Assembly (NCBI GenBank): GCA_009663005.1
Contig: VIGQ01001170.1
Coordinates: 45,001 to 60,119 of the forward strand
Length of the DNA: 15,119 bases
Source: Actinidia chinensis
Lineage: Eukaryota > Streptophyta > Magnoliopsida > Ericales > Actinidiaceae
Reading direction: 5' to 3'
Positions within the stretch are counted from its first letter, which is position 1. Every line of letters begins with the position of its first letter. The notes beneath the pieces were generated by a model. That model was given only the letters and a program-made list of their open reading frames with translations, searched no databases and had not been told where the DNA came from. Below are positions 8,886 through 15,119 of this stretch, one piece after another. Position numbers and translations under genes: made by a program.

Positions 8886-9580
8886 TGTTGTGCCCAAGGA
8901 CTTAGTCACAGTACATCTCACCATATCAACCACACAACCAAGACACAGATATACGTGGTCGGCACTGCCGACATCCACGGAGAGGAACGATAATTCCATA
9001 TCTCTGGAAGGAATTACAAGGGACAATAGGAAGGCGCTCATCTCTACTGACCTCTCGCCTCTATCATCTCTCATGTCTTGCTCTCCCACTACCAATTCTA
9101 AACCCACTCTATGTCAGACTCTCAGTGATCTCACAGCACCACTAGCACTCCCCCCAAAATAGCCTCACATCCCAGCCCCCCTCTGACACAGACAAACCAT
9201 GCTGGTGTGCTCCCAGTAATTCCCAAGGATTACCATTTTCTCTGCACCCCGTCTTTTCTCTCTCTGGCAAACCTCTCAATTTATTAGGCCTCAGAGCAAG
9301 AGAAGATGAGCGCATGGTGAGCTCATTCGTGCTCATTCTTGACCATGGAGGAGGGAGGGAGGTCTCAGTTTTCGTCTTCTTTCGGCCGCCTTTCTCGGAC
9401 AGAGAAGTCAGAGACTCTCTTCTTTTCCCCTCTTCTCTTCTTCGCCTCTTTCTTTTCCCATTTCATTCCATCCTAGGAAGAAATTGTTGGTTATGGGCTT
9501 GGGCTTGGGCTGGGTCTCATTGGGCTTCATGGCTTCAATTTGGGCTTTTTTCAATTCGTCATTGGGTTGGATCCCAAACA
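8886..9580 (-). repeat. 3' LTR of element 2
   Basis: On the minus strand it begins TGTTTGGGATCC (9580) and ends CTTGGGCACAACA (8886), 695 bp, close to the element 1 LTR length. GTGTGGTTGATATGG is at 8921-8935. The TATA-equivalent TAATAAAT is at 9279-9286, after GAGGCC. Small plus- and minus-strand open frames within it are not genes. Confidence 0.85.
9494..9546 (+). promoter_or_regulatory. Array of five TGGGCT motifs in the U3 of element 2
   Basis: TGGGCT occurs at 9494, 9500, 9506, 9521 and 9541. These lie within the first ~90 bp of the LTR in element orientation, the same place as the six-copy array of element 1, although the surrounding U3 has diverged. They fit the plant site II consensus. 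A regulatory role is inferred, not shown. Confidence 0.5.
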
Positions 9581-9605
9581 ATCTCCCCTCCAGGACCATT
9601 GGGAG
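9581..9605 (-). other. Polypurine tract of element 2
   Basis: On the minus strand CCCAATGG..CTGGAGGGGAGAT abuts the LTR TG. It is homologous to the element 1 tract and fixes the polarity of the element. Confidence 0.75.
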
Positions 9606-10149
9606 GGTAATCTGATGTCTTCAAGTTGTACATCCGACAATTCTGGTCCGCTCCCCGTTGTAAGATCTGCAAGACAGCTCTGAGATTTACGTTGCCCCAA
9701 TCCATGGGAACTTCACTTCACTGAGTGAATGCACTTCCAAACGAAGGGCCTGACCTTCTTCACTTAGGTGTCATGCTCCCCCTCACTGGGGTGCGCTTGC
9801 AAGCCGTCGCTTTGTAAGTCGTCGTGACTCCATCTCTCCTCCCTGGGGGTGCAAACTGGAGAGATCACGCCACTGATTTGAGGAAAGAGGACTCGTTTTG
9901 GCGACGTACGCCTGTCGTTGTGCATGGACTCTGTCTCTCTCATCTTAATTCTCATGGACATTCCTGCATAGTTGCACCTTCTCGTATTTGGACAAAACTT
10001 CGAACGTATCCTAAGCATATCTTTGTGATCCTGTTCCATTGTGGATCCTTCAAGTACATCCATCCGGTACTCCTGCGCTTGCTTCTGCGTGCATCTGTGC
10101 AATGAGGCTTCCTTGTCCATTCATTCTTGTAATACCATGACCTAATGTC
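9606..10149 (-). other. 3' internal region of element 2, no recognised domain
   Basis: Homologous to 4881-5517 of element 1. The 118-codon minus-strand frame at 9764-10120 is the longest here. It starts from a conserved tract (GATGGATGTACTTGAAGGATCC) but shows no recognisable domain. The comparable frame in element 1 is broken at different points, so I see no sign of maintained coding. Confidence 0.55.
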
Positions 10150-10545
10150 GGACAGACGATCTCCTGTCTGGATTCTCCCTCAGTCGGTATGTATAGCCCT
10201 TCCAGTCTTCCTTCTCCTGCAGCTTCTTTTATCTGTTTACCTTGGAAAACTCTGAGGTCCTCCACTTTAGCTTCAAGGCTTCACGTTCGGACGACTCCTG
10301 CATCTTCAATGAAAAACATGCCTTACCCGGTCCCTTCATGGATCTCCCTCTACCATGCGGCACCGGACGTCCTTGCCAAAATCAGCGTAGTCCATGTTCC
10401 GTATCAAGTCCCTGCATGCACATGTGTTAGAGAAACACCTCTCTGTCTCTGCACACTGGGTCAGCACTTCCCGAATCAGAAAATCCAACTCGGACTCTCC
10501 ATATAACGATGCTGATAGGAGGAAACATCACTCCTATCCACAGCA
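10150..10545 (-). pseudogene. Ty1/copia protease and post-protease remnant (element 2)
   Basis: On the minus strand the protease core shows Asp-Ser-Gly (GATTCGGGA, about 10470-10478) followed by CRDREVF, as in element 1. Further along, the open frame 10050-10265 reads EDLRVFQGKQIKEA and EGRLEGLY. This resembles the 'LRV.KG......G.LY' stretch that lies between protease and integrase in copia Pol. The reading frame shifts near the active site. No integrase HHCC or DDE motif follows, so the polyprotein is truncated in the same region as in element 1. Confidence 0.65.
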
Positions 10546-10585
10546 TCATGCTGTTGTTGCTGCCTTAAAGATGATCTGCTTTGTT

Positions 10586-10604
10586 CTTGGGACAATTTTC
10601 TTGT

Positions 10605-10637
<33 letters not shown>

Positions 10638-10900
10638 AGGACTCTGGATTCTGCCCTCCGCCGTAACTGCTGGGATTATCTTTTTTAACCTTTCTACACC
10701 TCTGTGACCTTTTCTTGGGACCTTTCTCTGGCTCTTCTTTTTTTGAACTCTTCCTGTGGTTCTCTGGAATTAGCTCGTTGATTCCGCCACTGTAGTCCCT
10801 CTCTGAGGTTTCATCACAAGCCCTCATCATTAAGGCTTTGTTCTGAGATGTCTTCTCTCGGTAACTTCCTTAACTTGGTCCACAACCCATGACACTCGTC
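10586..10900 (-). pseudogene. gag: Ty1/copia gag remnant with half a CCHC knuckle (element 2)
   Basis: On the minus strand the frame at 10630-10830 holds a Lys/Arg/Glu-rich segment (KKEEPEKGPKKRSQRCRKVK). It precedes a knuckle at about 10586-10637 whose first part reads H-F-K-C-F-Y-C-D-Q-E-G, retaining C-x2-C. A small deletion then removes the His codon and shifts the last Cys (TGTCCCAAG) out of frame. The knuckle would bind template RNA in particles. Together with element 1 it shows the ancestor encoded a single CCHC gag. Confidence 0.7.
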
Positions 10901-11345
10901 TCATCGTGCTACAGTTGGAAACACCCCATGTGGTCAATTGCATTGTTGATCTGCAACACTCATCTCATTGTGCTACATGATGGAAACACCTCGTGTCCAA
11001 TGGGCATGGTCTGATCTGCCAATAGTCTTACTGTTCATCTCATCCTCATCCTTGGTTTCTTAGGGCCCGTTTAATCCGCCATCTGCAAGACATGATAGGG
11101 CTCTCAAATCACTCCGCCAGTTACTTATCCAAAATGGTGGAAGCAAAATCTTTGAAAACCGACCTCAACAGATGAATTCGGATGCCGAGAAAGAAGGAAG
11201 AAAACTCAGGAAAGGGTTGTTCTGTCAAATCAGACACTTCTGGGACCCAAATTGATTAAATCAGAATTTTAGGGACTAAATTATAATTTTTCAAACTTCA
11301 GGGACCAATTTGTAATTAACAGAAAGTCTAGGGAAAAAAGTGCAA
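10892..11345 (-). other. Element 2 interior between leader and gag, with iterated motifs
   Basis: A duplicated block (ACACTCRTCTCAT.GTGCTACA) starts at 10892 and 10956, a 64-bp offset, matching the 66-bp duplication of element 1. GGGAC-centred iterations near 11241-11310 are the counterpart of the GTCCCTGAA repeats at 3806-3841. No protein domain is recognised. Confidence 0.55.
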
Positions 11346-11352
11346 TTTTTGG

Positions 11353-11455
11353 TTGACTGGTCAACGGTCAACGGTTGACCGGTCAAAGGCTGGTCAATGC
11401 TGGTCAACGGCTCGGCTTGACTAGTCAATGGCTTACTGGTCAACGACTCAGTCAA
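11353..11455 (-). promoter_or_regulatory. Cluster of eleven W-box-like TTGACY motifs in the element 2 leader
   Basis: Eight copies are in element sense (GTCAA on the plus strand at 11360, 11367, 11382, 11393, 11403, 11424, 11439, 11451). Three are opposite (TTGAC at 11353, 11375, 11417). All eleven extend to TTGACY. The array fills about 100 bp with 7-18-bp spacing and matches the seven-copy array of element 1. WRKY binding is an inference from the consensus. Confidence 0.55.
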
Positions 11456-11820
11456 TGCTCTGGATTGGCTCACGGATTGGCACAGCCCGCGTGTGCTACA
11501 CGCGCGGCTTGGCGGATCGGCTCACGCGTGGATTGGCTGGGGCGCGTGGGGCAGCGGCTGTGAGTTGCCGCCCACTCTCTTGGGGCGTGCGGGCGTGTGC
11601 GGCGCTTGGCTGCGCGTTGCCTCCACTCGTTGGCGCGTGGGGGTGCGCGGGACCCGTCTGTCGGCGCGTGGAGGCGCGTGAATCACTTCCCGGGCGCGTG
11701 GCGCGTGAAATCCAGTCGTCTTCTACCTCTGGCGCGCGTGGGGTGCGTGGATCTGACGCGCTGAATTTCAAACGGCGCGTGAGGGCTCGTTTGAACTCCG
11801 ATTTGGAATCCGTTTGGTGC

Positions 11821-11852
<32 letters not shown>

Positions 11853-11870
11853 ATATACTCAAACGCCATT
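11456..11870 (-). other. GC-rich leader of element 2 with GGCGCGTG iterations
   Basis: GGCGCGTG occurs on the plus strand at 11541, 11632, 11663, 11673, 11693, 11700 and 11774, in a strongly GC-rich tract. Element 1 has the same kind of leader but with one exact copy (CACGCGCC at 3347-3354). The long open frames across this tract (11428-11853 plus, 11496-11771 minus) exist because stop codons are rare at this composition. Their Arg/Ala/Gly-rich translations show no domain. The distal end (11815-11870) is conserved with element 1. Confidence 0.65.
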
Positions 11871-12640
11871 TTTGATTGGATTGCCGAAGTTGAACGGTTC
11901 TTTGAGTACATGGAGATCCCATATGAAAAATAGGTAAAACTGGTAACATATAAATTAAAAGGAGGGAGCATCAGCCTGGTGGGACAACCTACAACAAGGT
12001 GTGCCTGTCAAAGGAAGGTCCCAATACGTACGTGGAGAAGAATGAGGAAGTTGATGGAGGAGTGATTCCTACCACCAGATTACCAGCAAGAGTTGTTTAG
12101 ACAATATCAGGAGTGTAGGCAAGGAATTCGTACTAACAAGGCCTATACGGAGGAGTTTTACAGATTATCAGCCTGCAACAATCTACTAAAATTAGAGGAT
12201 CAGTAGATTGCCAAATTTGTGAACGAGCTGAGGGTAGCGATTCGAGACCAGGTATCTTAGCAAACTTTATATTCACTGAATGAAACTGTGACTTTAGCCA
12301 AGAAAGTTGAATCCCAACAGAACCGAACAAACACCAGATCTCAGTTTTCTAATAGGGAAAAATAGCTAGTACCTTCCCTGCAGTCCTAGCCTGTGACTAA
12401 CAAGGAGACTAGCAATAGTGGGAGTCAGACGAAGGCAGTAACTATGGGGTCAAATACACGTCAAGGGGAAAACCCTAATCCACTCGCCAAGGCCTTGGGA
12501 GATAAGGGTTACAATGTGGTAAAACTTGGCATCGCTAATACTTATCCAAAGAGGGCAATTGTGAACCTAGTGGAACTAGTACCAGAGGAAGATGAATGCA
12601 GAGATGATGAGGGTGAGTTGACAATTATCTTATGACCCTA
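11871..12640 (+). pseudogene. gag: Ty3/gypsy gag remnant
   Basis: The retrotransposon gag domain is read from FDWIAEVERFFEYMEIP (11871-11921) through a KLKGG/ASAWWDNL stretch (frameshift near 11964), then FLPPDYQQELFRQYQ (12066-12110), TEEFYRLS and NELRVAIRDQV. Stops interrupt it at 11931 (TAG), 12063 (TGA), 12204 (TAG), 12258 (TAG) and 12363 (TAG). The open tail 12393-12635 ends KRAIVNLVE and an acidic run, the usual sequence after a CCHC knuckle. At the knuckle position (about 12510-12545) all expected Cys and His are gone (KGYNVVKLGIANTYPKR). Gag would build the particle; this copy cannot. Confidence 0.8.
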
Positions 12641-12739
12641 TAGTTTAGGAGACGAAAAGGGTGAATATCTGGGACGATCTCTAGTGATCCAGGAAGGTGT
12701 TGTTGACACCTAAGAGAGGAGAATTCCTAGCTAATATGC

Positions 12740-13212
12740 CCAAAAATCGTTCGGGACGATGTACCATCATTAGTGGGTTTGTTGATCTTTCATTGACAGC
12801 GATTGAGAGAACATAGCCTCAAAAAGTTGGTTACATAGTTAGGCCTGAAAATAGAGAAGCACCCGGACCTTTACATGATTGGCTGGATTAAGAAGGGAGT
12901 GGAAAGTAAGGTAACAGATACTTGTCTAATTAAGTTTCGATTAGAAAGTACTATGTTGACGAAGTGTTGTATGAAGTAGTCGATATGGATGCGTGTCACC
13001 TTCTTTTGAGGAGGCCTTTGCAACATGATGTGGATGTCGTGCATAAAGGGAAGGGCAACATTTACGTATTCTATCAGAATGATAGGAAGATAGTCATCGG
13101 TCCCCTCAAGGAGGGCAGTGTTCCTAAGGTTCCCAAGGAGGAAGGGAAGTCATCTATTTTGCTGGTTCTTAATGAGGACAGGCTTGACCAAGAGGCCAGG
13201 GAGTCCAAGTAG
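12740..13212 (+). pseudogene. Ty3/gypsy aspartic protease remnant
   Basis: The active-site region at 12792-12803 reads I-D-S-D in place of the usual D-S-G, followed directly by a TGA (12804). In the same frame it continues with ENIASKKLVT, a TAG (12837), LGLKIEKHPDLYMIGWIKKG and VESKVTDTC. A frameshift near 12945-12960 leads into the open frame to 13212. That frame carries VVDMDACHLLL, the conserved end of the domain, then GKGNIYVFYQNDRKIVIGP, typical of the PR-RT linker. The protease would process Gag-Pol. The active-site change and stops make it dead. Confidence 0.75.
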
Positions 13213-13221
13213 ATTTTTGCG

Positions 13222-13925
13222 ATGGTTCTTATAGAAGAAGCCATCCTAAACCCTCTAGAAGTCCGGTGGTGGTTGGTAGTTAGCGTTTTGCAATCATTAA
13301 TCAAAGAGTTCCAAGATTTGTTCCCTAACGAGTTACCTGTAGGGTTGCCACCTATGTGGGATATCCAGCACTATATTGATTTAGTCCCTAGAGCAAGCCT
13401 GTCCAACCTTCCCCACTACCGAATGAGTCCGAAGGAGAGTCAGATTTTACAAGAGCAAGTGGACGACTTAGTTGGTGAAAAAAGGGCAGATCAGGGAGAG
13501 TATGAGCCCATGTAAGTACCAGCCCATTAACGCCAAAGAAGGATGGCAGTTGGTGTATGTGCGTGGACAGCCATGCAATCAACAAGATTATGATCAAGTA
13601 CAGGTTTTCTATTCCGCATTTGGATGATATGTTTGACATGCTGAGTGGGTCAAAAGTTTATTCTAAGCTTTTTTTGGAAATTTCTCAAGAGTGGGTACCA
13701 TCAGATCCGTATTCGGCCTAGCGACAAGTGGAAAACAACGTTCAAGACCAAGGAGGGGCTTTATGAATGGATGGTGATACCATTCGCACTGTCGAACGCA
13801 CCAAGCACTTTTATAAGGCTCAGGAACCAGGTTTTAAAACCATTTATTGGCAAGTTTATAGTTGTTTATTTGATGATATATTGATTTATAGTCAGAATGA
13901 ATTCAATCATTATACGTTGTACAAG
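13222..13925 (+). pseudogene. Ty3/gypsy reverse transcriptase remnant
   Basis: Three frames are needed. Frame 1 (13222-13515) gives [27 protein letters not shown] and [14 protein letters not shown], the start of the RT domain. Another frame gives [11 protein letters not shown] and [19 protein letters not shown] (13557-13660). The last (13645-13884) gives [37 protein letters not shown] and [11 protein letters not shown]. The first catalytic Asp, expected just before SGYHQI, is lost at a T7 run (13669-13675). The YxDD catalytic box is split by a one-base loss at about 13867-13871, so the frame reads YLMIY then a stop, while D-D-I-L-I-Y-S continues in another frame. The enzyme would copy element RNA to cDNA. 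Confidence 0.85.
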
Positions 13926-14100
13926 AGGTGTTAAAGGTCCTATATACTAATAAATTGTATATAAACTGAAGAATGCAGTTTCCTGACTGATAGACTGTTA
14001 CTCTTGGGGTACGTCGTAGTGCTGAAGGAATTCATGTGGATGAGGATAAGGTCCGAGCCATCAGAGAGTGGCCAACCCCAAAGACATTCACGACGTAAGG

Positions 14101-14146
14101 AAGAAAGGGAAATTCTCACTGGTGCATGAAGAAAGGGAAATTCTCA
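14101..14146 (+). repeat. 28-bp-period tandem duplication inside the RT/RNase H connection
   Basis: AAGAAAGGGAAATTCTCA is present at 14101-14118 and 14129-14146, 10 bp apart. It sits where part of the connection domain appears to be missing between a WPTPK-like and a KKGKFSW-like stretch. Confidence 0.75.
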
Positions 14147-14189
14147 TGGAGAGAAGCAATAGAACAAAGTTTTGCAATCATCAAAAGAG

Positions 14190-14700
14190 AAAACAAGTAC
14201 TGCTCCAGTCTTAGCTTTGCCCAATTTTGAGAAGTTGTTTCAAGTTGAGTGTGATGCGTCAGTTGTTGGTATTGGTGATGTGCTATCACAATAGGGCAAA
14301 CCAATGACCTTTTTTAGTGAGAAGCTTTGCGAAGCACGGCGCAAATGGTCCACATATGAGTTAGAATTATATGCAGTGGTACGGTCCCTTAGACATTGGG
14401 AGCATTACTTAATTCAGAGGGAGTTTGTATTGTTCACGGATCATCAGGCCCTGAAATTCATCAATAGTAAGACTGCTATCAATCGGATGCATGCTAGGTG
14501 GGTAGCCTATGTACAGCGATTTTCTTTTCGTTGAAGCACAAGTCTGGCATTCTAATAAAGTTGGCGGATTCCTCAGTCGACGAGCAATCATTATACTTGT
14601 TACCACCCCTTGCAAGAAAAGTTCCTGTTTTGTATTGTCTCAAGGAGTCGTACGAAGAGGACAAAGACTTTGGGAAGGTTTGGGAAAGTGTCAACAGACT
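14190..14700 (+). pseudogene. Ty3/gypsy RNase H remnant
   Basis: In one frame the sequence reads [15 protein letters not shown] (first catalytic Asp at 14253-14255) and GIGDVLSQ, a TAG at 14292, then GKPMTFFSEKLCEARRKWS. TYELELYAVV (catalytic Glu) and FVLFTDHQALKF (second Asp) follow. After a stop near 14535 another frame gives LKHKSGIL and a degenerate ADS-L-SRR segment, the usual end of the domain. It would remove the RNA strand during reverse transcription. Order and residue spacing fit Ty3/gypsy RNase H well, and apart from one internal TAG the core is nearly open. Confidence 0.85.
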
Positions 14701-15119
14701 TAGACAGCTATTGAAGGATTGCCCTTAGAAGATGGTTTTTTGTTTCAGAAACCCAACTATGTATTTCGGAAAGTTCGTTACGAAAGCGAGTTATTCGACA
14801 ATTGCATGGTGGGGGATGGAAGGACATTTGGGGTGAGACAAAACTGTGGCCCTTATAAAGGAGGGCTTTTCTTGGCTCCAATTGAAGCGAGATGTGGGAA
14901 ATCACGTATAGAAGTGTCTATAGTCAGACTTTTTTTTGTTTTTTGCCAATGAAAAATAGCAGAACCGGGCCTTTAATGCCTCTATCAGTTCCTAAAGCAC
15001 TTTGGGAGGGACATATCTATGGATTTTGTATTGGGCCTGCCCCAAACCCAGCGAGGTATGGATTCAATTTTTGTGGTGGTTGATAGATATTCAAAGATGG
15101 CACACTTCATAGCTTGTAG
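14701..15119 (+). pseudogene. Ty3/gypsy integrase remnant (cut by window end)
   Basis: The N-terminal zinc-binding region is recognisable in broken frames: GHLG, DKTVALIKEGF and LQLKRDVG (about 14824-14900). Its Cys pair is not preserved and stops intervene (around 14910-14950). The catalytic core then appears as [13 protein letters not shown] (first catalytic Asp at 15022-15024) and [17 protein letters not shown] up to the last base. The remaining DDE residues, and any chromodomain, lie outside the window. The enzyme would insert the cDNA into the genome. Confidence 0.85.

Larger units (their letters stand above)
8886..11870 (-). mobile_element. Element 2: inverted, 5'-truncated copy of the same copia-derived family
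   Basis: Read on the minus strand this region runs leader, W-box cluster, gag remnant, protease remnant, 3' internal tract, PPT and 3' LTR. It is collinear with element 1 over the whole interior and lacks IN, RT and RNase H in the same way. Homology to the element 1 leader stops at about 11868-11877, where a gypsy gag fragment begins on the other strand, so the 5' LTR and PBS are missing. The U3 half of its LTR differs greatly from element 1 while the ends and U5 agree, suggesting two subfamilies. Its target-site duplication cannot be tested because one end is gone. Confidence 0.8.
11871..15119 (+). mobile_element. Ty3/gypsy chromovirus-like pseudo-element, 5'-truncated and open at the window end
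   Basis: Gag, protease, RT, RNase H and integrase remnants follow in Ty3/gypsy order on one strand. The motif style ([43 protein letters not shown], integrase MDFVLGLP) resembles plant chromoviruses such as the CRM and Reina lineages; the precise lineage needs a tree. No 5' LTR, PBS or gag start is present, because the sequence begins abruptly inside gag next to element 2. It carries at least seven in-frame stops and several frameshifts and cannot encode working proteins. A 3' LTR and chromodomain would lie beyond the window. Confidence 0.85.

Noticed and set aside
11428..11853. 141-codon open frame on the plus strand as a host gene
   Set aside because: It lies in the GC-rich leader of element 2, antisense to it. 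The translation is Arg/Ala/Gly-rich without a domain, and the opposite strand is open too, which is expected where stop codons are rare.
1..15119. CRISPR array, tRNA, rRNA or a novel operon-like gene system
   Set aside because: No regularly spaced identical repeats with spacers, no cloverleaf-like A/B box pairs, no rRNA-like conserved blocks and no intact gene set were found. Retrotransposon remnants explain all recognisable coding similarity.

Overview
The window looks like seed-plant nuclear DNA made almost entirely of decayed retrotransposons and A+T-rich intergenic sequence. I find no intact host gene, rRNA, tRNA or CRISPR array. The plant assignment rests on three things: an initiator-Met-tRNA type primer binding site, LTR retrotransposons of plant Ty1/copia and Ty3/gypsy (chromovirus-like) character, and long A+T-rich spacers. 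The species cannot be named from the sequence.

Layout: (1) 1-325 resembles the 3' end of a plant L1-type LINE, closing in an A9 tail. (2) 326-2417 is A+T-rich intergenic DNA. (3) 2418-6225 is a complete but old LTR element on the + strand (element 1). It has two roughly 690-bp LTRs, a PBS, a leader, remnants of a Ty1/copia gag (basic region and CCHC knuckle) and of an aspartic protease, and a polypurine tract. It has no recognisable integrase, reverse transcriptase or RNase H. (4) 6226-8885 is unrecognised A+T-rich DNA with a small tandem repeat and a (TA)8 run. (5) 8886-about 11870 is a second member of the same family on the - strand (element 2). It has its 3' LTR, PPT, protease, gag and leader but no 5' LTR or PBS. 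(6) From about 11871 to the window end, on the + strand, lies a Ty3/gypsy chromovirus-like pseudo-element with gag, PR, RT, RNase H and integrase in canonical order. It is riddled with stops and frameshifts, truncated at its 5' end, and runs off the window in the integrase core.

The most interesting content is the element 1/element 2 family. Two diverged copies share the same reduced architecture, so the family probably spread as a non-autonomous deletion derivative that needed enzymes from an autonomous copia relative. Both copies also keep dense arrays of short plant cis-motifs: TGGGCY (site II/TCP type) at the U3 end of the LTR, and TTGACY (W-box/WRKY type) in the leader. The two copies lie in inverted orientation with their 3' LTRs facing each other across 2.66 kb.
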